From positions 1,736,001-1,800,000 of the forward strand of contig NZ_CP178732.1 of NCBI RefSeq assembly GCF_047324175.1: a DNA stretch of 64,000 nucleotides, written 5' to 3'. The notes beneath the pieces are model-generated. The model was not told the origin of the DNA. It ran no database searches and saw only the letters and a list, made by a program, of their open reading frames with translations. The position numbers were made by a program, and so were the translations under genes. The DNA comes from Acerihabitans sp015654925. GTDB taxonomy: Bacteria; Pseudomonadota; Gammaproteobacteria; Enterobacterales; Enterobacteriaceae. How positions within the stretch are numbered: position 1 is the first letter of the stretch; each line of letters opens with the position of its first letter. This document shows positions 16,428 to 24,659 of this stretch, one piece after another.

Positions 16428-17516
16428 ATGTCAGCGTTATTCCAACCCTTTAAACTTAAAGATATCACCCTCAGAAACCGCATCGCCGTCCCGCCGATGT
16501 GCATGTATTCCGCCGATGACGGCCTGATCAACGACTGGCATCAGGTGCATCTGGCTTCGCTGGCGCGGGGCGGCGCGGGGCTGGTCATCGTCGAAGCCAC
16601 CGCCGTGGCCCCCGAAGGCCGCATCACCCCCGGATGCGCCGGTATCTGGAACGACGACCTGGCGCAGGCGTTCGTGCCGGTGGTCAAGGCCATCAAGGCG
16701 GCGGGCGCGGTGCCCGGCATCCAGATCGGCCATGCCGGACGCAAGGCGAGCGCCAATCGCCCCTGGGAAGGGGACGATCATATCGCCGAAGATGACTCGC
16801 GCGGCTGGCAGACCATCGCCCCGTCGGCGCTGGCGTTTGGCGCCAACCTGCCCAAGGTCCCGCGGGCCATGACCCGTGACGATATCGCGCGGGTGCGCCA
16901 TGATTTCGCGGCGGCGGCCCGCCGCGCCCGGGAAGCCGGATTCGAGTGGCTGGAGCTGCATTTTGCCCACGGCTATCTGGGACAGAGCTTTTTTTCATCT
17001 CATTCCAATCAGCGCGATGACGAATACGGCGGCAGCTTCGATAACCGCAGCCGTTTCCTGCTGGAAACCCTGGCGGCGGTGCGCGCCGAGTGGCCCGAAC
17101 ATTTGCCGTTGACCGCCCGTTTCGGCGTGCTGGAATTCGACGGCCGCGATGAACAAACCCTGGGCGAATCCATTGAACTGACCCGCCGTTTCAGGCAGGG
17201 CGGGCTGGATATGCTCAGCGTCAGCATCGGTTTCTCCACGCCCGACGCCAATATTCCCTGGGCGCCGGCCTTTATGGGGCCGATCGCCAAACGGGTGCGC
17301 GAAGAAGCGGATATCCCGGTGGCTTCCGCCTGGGGCTTCGGCACGCCGGCCCTCGCCGAGCAGGCCGTCAGCGACGGGCAATTGGATCTGGTGATGGTGG
17401 GCAAGGCGCATTTGGCCGACCCGCACTGGAGCTATTACGCCGCCCGCGAGCTGGGCATCGAGCGCCCCTCCTGGACGCTGCCCGCGCCTTATGCCCACTG
17501 GCTGGAAAGATATTAA
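16428..17516 (+). CDS. NADPH:flavin oxidoreductase, Old Yellow Enzyme family (XenA-like)
   Basis: 362 residues, TIM-barrel FMN enzyme. XenA-class features: IAVPPMCMYSADDG with the redox-tuning Cys, IQIGHAGRKAS, ELHFAHGYLGQSFFS and RDDEYGGSFDNRSRF. These enzymes reduce activated alkenes, quinones, nitro compounds and nitrate esters with NADPH. RBS AGGAACC lies before the ATG. Divergent ArsR-type regulator suggests induction by an electrophile. It sits beside a NimT-like exporter, so detoxification is a fair reading. Confidence 0.9.
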   Translation: MSALFQPFKLKDITLRNRIAVPPMCMYSADDGLINDWHQVHLASLARGGAGLVIVEATAVAPEGRITPGCAGIWNDDLAQAFVPVVKAIKAAGAVPGIQIGHAGRKASANRPWEGDDHIAEDDSRGWQTIAPSALAFGANLPKVPRAMTRDDIARVRHDFAAAARRAREAGFEWLELHFAHGYLGQSFFSSHSNQRDDEYGGSFDNRSRFLLETLAAVRAEWPEHLPLTARFGVLEFDGRDEQTLGESIELTRRFRQGGLDMLSVSIGFSTPDANIPWAPAFMGPIAKRVREEADIPVASAWGFGTPALAEQAVSDGQLDLVMVGKAHLADPHWSYYAARELGIERPSWTLPAPYAHWLERY

Positions 17517-17536
17517 TTTTTCGCTGCCGTAAAAAC

Positions 17537-17569
17537 CCCGCCCCGCCCGCATACCCCGGGCGGGGCGGG
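17537..17569 (-). terminator. Rho-independent terminator for the MocR-type gene
   Basis: Perfect 13-bp GC stem: CCCGCCCCGCCCG (17537-17549) and CGGGCGGGGCGGG (17557-17569), 7-nt loop. AAAAA at 17531-17535 becomes a U-run for minus-strand transcripts. It lies in the 73-bp gap between convergent genes. Confidence 0.75.
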
Positions 17570-17589
17570 CGTCGCCCGCAATTATCCCC

Positions 17590-18987
17590 TTAGTCGAAAT
17601 CATCGGGCGCCTGGCCGGCCGAGGCCTGGGCAATCAGCGCGGCCAAATGCTCCACCTGCGCGAACCGGTCCGGCAATCGGCTGCTGGCAATACGTAAATG
17701 ATGCTCGGCCGGCGCGGAGAAATAACACCGGCTGCCGGCGCCCGCGATGATACCGTGAGTCGCCAGGCTGAGCAGGGCCTGGTTTTCATCCTTGACGGGC
17801 ACCCACAAAATCAATCCTTCGCCCGCGCCGTTAACGGCAATTCCCCGCCGCAGCAAGGCCTGCGACAAGGCCGCCCTGCGCCGCGCATACAGCGTTTTGG
17901 CCCGCGCGACCAGCGCCTGGGTATCGCGACTGGTTATCAGGTGGGCGAGGGCGCCTTGCAAAATGCGGCTTTGGTTGGCCAGGCCCAGCGGTTGGCTTTC
18001 ACGAATTTTGTTGATCATATCTTTATCTCCGCCGATCGCGCAGATGCGCAGATCCAGGCCATAGGTGCGGCAATATGATCGCAGCAGCAGCGTGCGCAGC
18101 GGGAAAATCGTCCCGAGGCTTTGGGCGGGTACGGCGGACAGCGGCCCGAACGCATCGTCTTCAATTATCATCAGTCCCGGCGCGCGGCGGATGATGTGCG
18201 CCAGCTCGCCCAGCCGTTCCCGTGAAAGGGCATGGCCCAAGGGCAGATGGCCACGCGGCTGGTAAATCAAGGCGCAGGGCTTACGCGCCATGGCTATTTC
18301 CAGGACATCCGGCAAGGGTCCCTCCCGGTCGCATGGGATGGCGATGACCTCATGGCCCAGCCGCGTTACCAGGTCGATCAGCGCCGGATTCGTCGGCTGT
18401 TCGATAGCCACCGTTGCGCCGGCGGGAATCACCCCCTGGAGCGCCAGCAGCAACGCCTGCGAGTGGCTACTGGCAATGGCCCAGGCGCCCGCGGCGAACG
18501 GCCATTGGGCGGCTACGGCCTGGCGCAGTGGCTCGATGATATATTCGCGCGCCGAACTGTGCAGATTGCGCACTTTGGTACCGGCCATCAGCGCGCTTTC
18601 AATCGGCGGCAGAAGTTCGGGATCGGCGGAATTATAAGCCAGGTCGCTCGGCAGCCAGGCTTCATCATGCTGCGCGTGATAAAACCCCGTGGCCAGTTGC
18701 TGCACAAAACTCCCGCCCCGGCGGCGGGTATCGATAATCCCATCGTCCCGCAGTATGGCCCAGGCCGAGGCGACGGTACCCGCGCTGATCGCCAGATTTG
18801 ACGCCATGGTGCGGATAGTCGGTAAACGGGCGCCCGCCCGCAATTTTTTTTCGCGCACCAGCGCGGCGATACTGGCGGCGATATCATCCGGCGTGGTGCC
18901 ATTACAATGGGCTGACAGCCATTCGGCGGTAGCCTGGTCGCTAACCGGCTGCGGATCGACGTGGTATAAATATTTTCTAGCGATCAA
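17590..18987 (-). CDS. MocR-type regulator with degenerate aminotransferase domain
   Basis: 465 residues. Winged-helix GntR domain at about 33-98 (LRAGARLPTIRTMASNLAIS, RRGGSFV), then a class I aminotransferase-like domain. The normal PLP Schiff-base lysine sits in SxSKxxGPDLR; here the aligned segment is SYCRTYGLDLR with Arg307. The NPTG motif is replaced by LPLG (248-251), while the Asp of IIEDDAFG remains. The start is TTG with GGGAG six nt upstream. It is divergent from the monooxygenase/ABC operon across a spacer with three TTGAACATATT copies, its probable operators. Confidence 0.85.
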   Translation of the reverse strand: MIARKYLYHVDPQPVSDQATAEWLSAHCNGTTPDDIAASIAALVREKKLRAGARLPTIRTMASNLAISAGTVASAWAILRDDGIIDTRRRGGSFVQQLATGFYHAQHDEAWLPSDLAYNSADPELLPPIESALMAGTKVRNLHSSAREYIIEPLRQAVAAQWPFAAGAWAIASSHSQALLLALQGVIPAGATVAIEQPTNPALIDLVTRLGHEVIAIPCDREGPLPDVLEIAMARKPCALIYQPRGHLPLGHALSRERLGELAHIIRRAPGLMIIEDDAFGPLSAVPAQSLGTIFPLRTLLLRSYCRTYGLDLRICAIGGDKDMINKIRESQPLGLANQSRILQGALAHLITSRDTQALVARAKTLYARRRAALSQALLRRGIAVNGAGEGLILWVPVKDENQALLSLATHGIIAGAGSRCYFSAPAEHHLRIASSRLPDRFAQVEHLAALIAQASAGQAPDDFD

Positions 18988-19399
18988 TGATCACTCCCAA
19001 AATACCCTTGAACATATTTTATAATTAACATTGCCGATTACTATTATCAAGGGCGGTATAAAGTACATATAGTGATTATATAAGGACAAAAAACGCAATG
19101 GCCCCTTCGGGCCAGGCAACAGGCCGTTATCCTGGCGCAATAATATGTTCAAAAACTCTCATAGAACAAAACATATAAAGAATATGTTCAAATAACATTT
19201 TGATTCGTTAACCGGATGCCATAAGTTAACTGCTAGCCGCGCAAGCTAATACTCGCCCGGTCAATCATCTTATTTACTGTTATCGGTAATTCTTTCCATG
19301 AATTAACCCTGGCCCATGGTTTGATTGATTGCCATAAACCGCGGAATTGCCCAGGCCAAAAATAGCGGCTTTGTTTATAAAATAAAATTGGAGATTGTT
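18988..19399. promoter_or_regulatory. Divergent regulatory region with three TTGAACATATT repeats
   Basis: 412 bp without a gene. The 11-mer TTGAACATATT occurs at 19008-19018, and its reverse complement AATATGTTCAA at 19142-19152 and 19181-19191; a looser GAACAAAACATAT lies between the last two. The first copy sits about 20 bp from the MocR-type start, and the pair is spaced 39 bp start to start, nearly four helical turns. The layout suits autoregulation plus control of the divergent monooxygenase operon. A short GGCCC/GGGCC hairpin occurs at 19100-19113. Confidence 0.6.
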
Positions 19400-19738
19400 A
19401 TGACCCGAGTTATTGCCCAAGTAAATTATAATTTCGATTTTTCCCAGGAAAAACCCCGCGAAGAACAATTAGCCATTGCGGAAAAACGCGCCGATATTCC
19501 GGGATTTATTTGGAAAGTCTGGCTGCGCGATCGGAAAACCGGGCGCGGCGGCGGGTTATTTTTATTCGAGGATCGCCCATCCGCCGATGCCTGGCTGGCG
19601 GGCAGGGCAAACCGCGTATTTTCCCCGGCATCCGACAATATAACGGTGGAATTGTTCGATGTGGATGAGGAGCTCAGCCAACTCTCCCGCGCGCCATTAT
19701 TCGCGGCTTTAGCGGGGAACCAGCCAGATGGGAATTGA
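19400..19738 (+). CDS. YdhR-like small monooxygenase/dabb-fold protein
   Basis: 112 residues from ATG 19400 (GGAG upstream). Begins MTRVIAQVNYNFDF and has PGFIWKVWLRD and GGLFLFEDRPSADAWL, as in the YdhR family of ferredoxin-like dimeric alpha/beta-barrel proteins annotated as putative monooxygenases. It overlaps the following luciferase-like monooxygenase gene by 11 nt, so the two are coupled. Its reaction is unknown; it may act on the product of, or assist, the flavin monooxygenase. Confidence 0.75.
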   Translation: MTRVIAQVNYNFDFSQEKPREEQLAIAEKRADIPGFIWKVWLRDRKTGRGGGLFLFEDRPSADAWLAGRANRVFSPASDNITVELFDVDEELSQLSRAPLFAALAGNQPDGN

Positions 19739-20858
19739 GATTTTCGGCCATCTGACCCACCGCAATGAGTCGGAGGCCCACCAGGGCGGCCAGGCAAGCC
19801 TGGATTGCGACTATATCAAACGCCAAGCGCGGGAACACGAATACGCCGGTTTTGACGGTGTGCTGGTCGGCGGCGGGGGCGACGGCCCCGACAGCCTGCA
19901 AATCGCCGCGCTCGGCGTTGCGCAAACGGAAAAATTGAATTTCCTGATTGCCAATCGCCCGGGGCTGGTCAGCCCGACCATGGTGGCGCGCAGCTACGCG
20001 ACATTAGACCAAATCAGCCAGGGGCGCATCCGGTTCCATGTGATCTCCGGACGCGATCTGGACGGCCAGATGCGTTATGGCGATCCGCTGAAAAAAGAGT
20101 CGCGTTATCAGCGTACCCGCGAATTTATGCAGGTGGTGAAGCAATCCTGGACGTCATCATCCGGGTTCGATTATCACGGCGAATATTATCAGATCGAAAA
20201 TTTCGCCGCCACCATCCTGCCGTATCGCCAGCCGCGCATCCCGCTCTATTTCGCCGGTAATTCCGATGAGGCCTATCCGGTGGGCGGCGCGGAAGCGGAC
20301 GGCTATGCCCTGTATGCGCAACCGCTGGATCGCTTGCGCCAGGATATCGGCCGCATCCGGGCCGAAGCGGTGGCCGCGGGGCGCGAACGGGGGCCGGCCA
20401 TCATCGTATTTGTTCGCCTTATCCTCGGTGCGACGGACGAGCTTGCCTGGCTGCGGGCGGAGGAGTTGCGGGCCCTGGTCCGGCGGCAGGCCGACGGCGC
20501 CGGATCGTCGCTGGCCCGCTGGACGCCCGCCAGCGACGGCCGTGCCGCCAGCGTCGGCGATCAAAAACAAGTCGACGCCAATAAACGGGGCGAACGCCAC
20601 GATCGCGCCCTCTGGACCGGCCTGTCGGAAATCACCCGGCGCGGCAAGTCATCCGCGCTGGTGGGGTCGCCGGAAACCGTGGTGGCCGCCTTGCTCGACT
20701 ATGTGGATGCCGGCGTTTCCATCTTTATCCTCGATGGCTTCGACCGATTAAACGATGTCCATGACTATGGGCGCTATATCATACCCGCGCTGAAACAAGC
20801 CGCCGCCGGCCGCGGCCAGCCGACCAACCCGCCGGCAAATCAACAAGAGGATGCATGA
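19728..20858 (+). CDS. LLM-class flavin-dependent monooxygenase (SsuD-like)
   Basis: 376 residues. Luciferase-like TIM-barrel: GFDGVLVGGGGDGPDSLQ, VSPTMVARSYATLDQISQGRIRFHVISG, GEYYQIENF, PLYFAGNSDEA and LVGSPETVVAALLDY. SsuD members use FMNH2 and O2 to cleave alkanesulfonates to aldehyde and sulfite. With an SsuABC-type transporter directly downstream, import and desulfonation of an organosulfur compound is the natural inference. No flavin reductase is adjacent; the SsuE homolog at 38.5 kb could supply FMNH2. Confidence 0.85.
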   Translation: MGIEIFGHLTHRNESEAHQGGQASLDCDYIKRQAREHEYAGFDGVLVGGGGDGPDSLQIAALGVAQTEKLNFLIANRPGLVSPTMVARSYATLDQISQGRIRFHVISGRDLDGQMRYGDPLKKESRYQRTREFMQVVKQSWTSSSGFDYHGEYYQIENFAATILPYRQPRIPLYFAGNSDEAYPVGGAEADGYALYAQPLDRLRQDIGRIRAEAVAAGRERGPAIIVFVRLILGATDELAWLRAEELRALVRRQADGAGSSLARWTPASDGRAASVGDQKQVDANKRGERHDRALWTGLSEITRRGKSSALVGSPETVVAALLDYVDAGVSIFILDGFDRLNDVHDYGRYIIPALKQAAAGRGQPTNPPANQQEDA

Positions 20859-21901
20859 TGTTCCATAGGTACCAAATAGGCGGCGTCGCGCGACGCTACG
20901 TTTACCTGGCGCTGGCCTTGGCCGGTCTCGTGATGGAACCGGGCAAACCGATGGCCGCGCAAGCGAACCCGGGGGCGCTGCCGGTGTTTCACATTGCCGC
21001 CATCGCCAATCCCGATCAATCGCGCTGGGCGGTGGAGCTGATCAAAGAACAACGGCTCGATCGCAAGTACGGCTTTACCCTGGATTTTACCCTTAAGCCT
21101 GTCTCGGTGGCCTACACCGATTTCGTCAACGGGTCCGACCCGGTCTGTATGTGCCTGACCATCGCCACCGGCGCCCGGTTCCTGCTGCAGGGCGTGGATG
21201 TCGCGCTGGTTTGGACTTATAACGCATATAAGCATGCTTACCTGGTTACCGAGCAGCCGGATATCCAGCGGCCCCAAGATGTGGTCGGCCACTCCCTGGC
21301 CGGTTCCACCGGTTCGGGATCGTGGATTTTTCAGCAATATTTTCTGCAACGCCAGCAGCACGTTGATTTGTCCAAAGTCGACATTCCCTCCATTGTCGCA
21401 TCCGCGCAGTCCACTTATCTGTTGGCCAAGCGCGTGGATGCCATTACCGTTTTTGATCCGACCCGCATCCAGCTGGAACAACTGGCCCCCGGCAGGTTCC
21501 GCTATATTCCTATTTTCGATACCAAACAATGGCAAGCCGAGACGGGGATCGATTATCTGCCGATGTTTTTACTCGGCTTGCGCCGTTCCTGGTATCAACA
21601 GCCCGGCAATCAGGAATTACTGAAAAAATTCCATGCGGCCTATCGAGAAGCCATCGACTTTATGGTTAAAAACCCGGAAGAAACCGCGAAGCTGCTGGGC
21701 GAAGACCGCTTGCAGGCGTCCCCCGACTTCGCGATTAGCTATTTGAAAAATTATCCGGAGACCGCGGATATGACATATGTCCGCGATTATCGGCAGGCGG
21801 TTAAACAGCTGACGCAGGAATTGCTGCCTCCCAGCGGCTTGATCGACCGGCCGCTGACCGATAAGGAAGTGGACCAACTTATTCTCGACTTCCGGCCATG
21901 A
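20855..21901 (+). CDS. ABC transporter substrate-binding protein (SsuA/NrtA-like)
   Basis: 348 residues. An N-terminal basic region and hydrophobic stretch (YVYLALALAGLVM) form a signal sequence ending near AAQAN. The body has the NMT1/SsuA pattern: VAYTDFVNGSDPVCMC, DVVGHSLAGSTGSGSWIFQQYFL, AKRVDAITVFDPT. Start ATG overlaps the monooxygenase stop; the ATG three nt later is equally spaced from AGAGG. It captures the operon's substrate in the periplasm. The extra Cys pair (CMC) near residue 91 is uncommon in sulfonate binders. Confidence 0.85.
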   Translation: MMFHRYQIGGVARRYVYLALALAGLVMEPGKPMAAQANPGALPVFHIAAIANPDQSRWAVELIKEQRLDRKYGFTLDFTLKPVSVAYTDFVNGSDPVCMCLTIATGARFLLQGVDVALVWTYNAYKHAYLVTEQPDIQRPQDVVGHSLAGSTGSGSWIFQQYFLQRQQHVDLSKVDIPSIVASAQSTYLLAKRVDAITVFDPTRIQLEQLAPGRFRYIPIFDTKQWQAETGIDYLPMFLLGLRRSWYQQPGNQELLKKFHAAYREAIDFMVKNPEETAKLLGEDRLQASPDFAISYLKNYPETADMTYVRDYRQAVKQLTQELLPPSGLIDRPLTDKEVDQLILDFRP

Positions 21902-22746
21902 CGTTTAAAACGTGCCACAGGAAACCGAACATGCCAAAAGTTGCTTTATTGGCGCCAGCGCGGCGGGCCTTCTCCTATGCGGTGCTGGGCCGGCGATTAA
22001 ATATCGAAGGTCTTGCGACGATGGTCATTGCATTGATTGCCTGGCAAATCGCTTCCGCTTATTTTCCGCCGTTCCTGTTCCCCCCGCTACAGGATATTAT
22101 CGCCACCTTTACTAAATTATTACTGAACGGAACGCTGCTGGGTACGGCGGGACTAACCTATTTACGGGTGATCGCCGCGCTGTCGTTCTCATTTATCATT
22201 GCTACAGCCCTGGGATTTTGCGGCGGCCTGCATCGCACCGTTGATCGCATCGTGCTGCCGTTTATCCAGTTTAAGCAGGGCGTGCCCAGCGTATGCTGGA
22301 TCATTTTCTCGGTATTGTGTTTTAAAAATACCGAGGTGCGGATCGCTTTTATTATTATCGTCAGTACGGTGCCCAGCTTGTACTATTTGACCCGCGATGG
22401 AGTGAAGGCTATTCCAACCGATCTCTGGGATATGGTACGCGCCTGGCGGCCGACCCGGATACAAATTGCCCGGAAAATTATTATTCCGGCGGTATTGCCG
22501 GCTATGGTCACGGGGCTGCGCATCAATATCGGCACCGCGGCCCGGGTGGGTATTTTCGCCGAAGTTTTTGGCGGCATCAGCGGCGTGGGCTACCATCTGC
22601 GCGTGGCGGAAGAACAGTTTCGCATGGATGCCGTGATGGCCTGGACCATTATTCTGGTAGTGCTGATCCTGGCCTCGGACAAACTGATGTCGGTAATCGA
22701 AAATCGATTGCTTAAATCCCGCGGCCTTTTGGAACAACAATCATGA
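21898..22746 (+). CDS. ABC transporter permease (SsuC-like)
   Basis: 282 residues, about six membrane segments; the binding-protein-dependent transport signature is seen around DLWDMVRAWRPTRIQIARKIIIPAVLPAMVTGLRINI (EAA loop region). ATGA overlap with the binding-protein stop. It forms the membrane channel for the preceding binding protein with the ATPase encoded next. Confidence 0.9.
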   Translation: MTFKTCHRKPNMPKVALLAPARRAFSYAVLGRRLNIEGLATMVIALIAWQIASAYFPPFLFPPLQDIIATFTKLLLNGTLLGTAGLTYLRVIAALSFSFIIATALGFCGGLHRTVDRIVLPFIQFKQGVPSVCWIIFSVLCFKNTEVRIAFIIIVSTVPSLYYLTRDGVKAIPTDLWDMVRAWRPTRIQIARKIIIPAVLPAMVTGLRINIGTAARVGIFAEVFGGISGVGYHLRVAEEQFRMDAVMAWTIILVVLILASDKLMSVIENRLLKSRGLLEQQS

Positions 22747-23531
22747 CGGCGGCCATTTCATTCCAGCAAGTACACAAGCGTTTCACCCGGCGGGGACAAA
22801 CCATCACCGCCATCGACAATATCTCATTTACCGTGCGGACAGGGGAGTATGTCACGGTTTTGGGCCGCTCCGGCTGCGGCAAGTCGACGCTGATTAATCT
22901 TCTGCTGGGGCTGAACGGCACGGACGGTGGCCAGATTCGGGTGATGGGCATCGATCCCTACGCCGATTTCGATCGGCTGAGAAACCGCATCGGCTGCGTT
23001 TTCCAAACGGATCGGCTGTTGCCCTGGCGACATGCCATCGACAATGCCTTATTGCCGTTGGAAATACTGAATATCCGCGAACCCGAAGCGTGGCAAAGCG
23101 CGGCGCGCTGGTTCGAGCGTTTTGGCCTCAAGGGATTCGAGAAGTCTTTTCCCAGCGAGTTATCCGGGGGCATGCGCCAGCGCGTGGCGCTGGTGCGCGC
23201 CTTGGTGAGCGACCCTGATATTTTGCTGGCCGACGAGGCGTTTGGCCATTTGGATGTGGCCACCGGCGAATCCCTGCGGCGGGATTTCAAGCGGGTGGCC
23301 GTTGAAAAGGGGAAAACCGTACTGCATGTGACCCATTCCATCGATGAAGCGCTGGAGCTAAGCGATAAAATTATCGTACTGGGCAAGCCGGGCACGGTCC
23401 TGGCCGCGTATGAAAACGTCAATGCCGGCCCGCGTCCGGAGTTGGAGGCCATTCGCCAGGATATCCTGACCCATCTCTATCGCGGGGGCTGGGCGGAAGA
23501 CGAAAGCCGGGAAGATCTGAGCGGCCGGTAG
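22743..23531 (+). CDS. ABC transporter ATPase (SsuB-like)
   Basis: 262 residues. Walker A GRSGCGKST (about 40-48), Q-loop CVFQTDRLLPW, signature LSGGMRQR, Walker B ILLADEAFGHLD and H-loop HVTHS. The usual DEPFGALD of SsuB/TauB is DEAFGHLD here; the catalytic Glu is kept. ATGA overlap with the permease gene. Last gene of the monooxygenase/ABC operon. Confidence 0.9.
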   Translation: MTAAISFQQVHKRFTRRGQTITAIDNISFTVRTGEYVTVLGRSGCGKSTLINLLLGLNGTDGGQIRVMGIDPYADFDRLRNRIGCVFQTDRLLPWRHAIDNALLPLEILNIREPEAWQSAARWFERFGLKGFEKSFPSELSGGMRQRVALVRALVSDPDILLADEAFGHLDVATGESLRRDFKRVAVEKGKTVLHVTHSIDEALELSDKIIVLGKPGTVLAAYENVNAGPRPELEAIRQDILTHLYRGGWAEDESREDLSGR

Positions 23532-23845
23532 GGCCAGCGATACAGCGGGGGGCGGCGGCATGGTTCGCCCGCTATTTGCGGATAAGAATTAAATTTGCTT
23601 AATAAGCATATTTATCGAACTTATTTTATTTCCATAAAAAAATAAATTAATCGTTCTGTTTTTTTCATATGTTGAATTTTACCGGTAATTTAATGTTTGC
23701 TGATTTTTAACTAATGGCAATTTATCAATGCGTTGGCTATATATGTCTTTTAAAGCTTAATTTAGCAATATATTTTATTTATTAAATCGCTCAGGTATGA
23801 ATATATTGCTCGAATTATTCACTGATTCGAGTAGGAAAATACCCC
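23532..23845 (+). promoter_or_regulatory. AT-rich promoter region with two dyads
   Basis: 314 bp with no gene, clearly more AT-rich than flanks. It holds a 13-bp palindrome TGCTTAATAAGCA (23596-23608) and an inverted repeat CTCGAAT (23809-23815)/ATTCGAG (23825-23831) ending just before the RBS of the next gene. These are candidate operators for the racemase/ABC operon. Confidence 0.5.
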
Positions 23846-24616
23846 ATGGCGATTATTGGTCAACAGTGGGAATCACTGGTAAGTAATTGCGATCGGGGAC
23901 CTGCGGCATTGGCGGCCATCGGCCTGCTGGTTTTGGACAGCGATATCGTCATAGAACATGAAATACGCCGTTTTTTACCCGGTGAAGGGGTCGGCCTGTA
24001 CGTAAACCGCCTTCCCATGGCCGCCAAGATGACGCCGGATTCATTAGCGGACCTGGCCGGGTATTTACCCACGGGGATCGGCAATCTGGTGCCTAATGAC
24101 CGGCTTGATGTGATTGCCTTTGGCTGCACGTCGGGGACGATGGCCATCGGCGCGCAGCGCGTGGGCGAGATTATTCGCGGCGCCAGGCCGTCGGTCAAAA
24201 CCACCGACCCCATCAGTGCCGCGCTTAAAGCCCTAAAGCAGCTTAATAGCCGGAAAATCGCGCTGCTCACCCCCTATGACGCCGATGTTAACCAACTGCT
24301 CGATAGCTATTTAGCCGGCTTGGATGCTCCGCAAATAATTCGCCGTGGCTGTTTTAACAAGAATAGCGATCCGACGATAAGCCGCATATCGCCGGAGGAT
24401 ATTTTTAATGCCGGCTTATATTTGGCTAGCGATGCGGCGGTGGATGCATTGTTTATTTCGTGCACCGCCTTGCGCTGCCATAGCGTGATTTCCCGTCTGG
24501 AACAGCGGCTGGGTAAACCGGTAATTACCAGTAACCAGGCCTTGGCCTGGGATGCGCTGCGTTTAGCCGGTAATAACCAGCCGATGGCGGGTAATGGCGT
24601 ATTGTTTTTAAATTGA
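23846..24616 (+). CDS. Asp/Glu racemase superfamily protein (maleate isomerase / arylmalonate decarboxylase group)
   Basis: 256 residues. The two active-site cysteine motifs of the superfamily are both present: FGCTSGT (C94) and SCTALR (C206). Arylmalonate decarboxylase keeps only the second Cys, so an isomerase or racemase is favoured. It leads an operon with an SsuABC-type transporter 40 bp downstream, so it probably isomerises or racemises an imported compound. RBS AGGAAAA precedes the ATG. Confidence 0.75.
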   Translation: MAIIGQQWESLVSNCDRGPAALAAIGLLVLDSDIVIEHEIRRFLPGEGVGLYVNRLPMAAKMTPDSLADLAGYLPTGIGNLVPNDRLDVIAFGCTSGTMAIGAQRVGEIIRGARPSVKTTDPISAALKALKQLNSRKIALLTPYDADVNQLLDSYLAGLDAPQIIRRGCFNKNSDPTISRISPEDIFNAGLYLASDAAVDALFISCTALRCHSVISRLEQRLGKPVITSNQALAWDALRLAGNNQPMAGNGVLFLN

Positions 24617-24659
24617 TCCAACCGTTATTTTAACTCTTACTACTATAAGGAATACCTTG

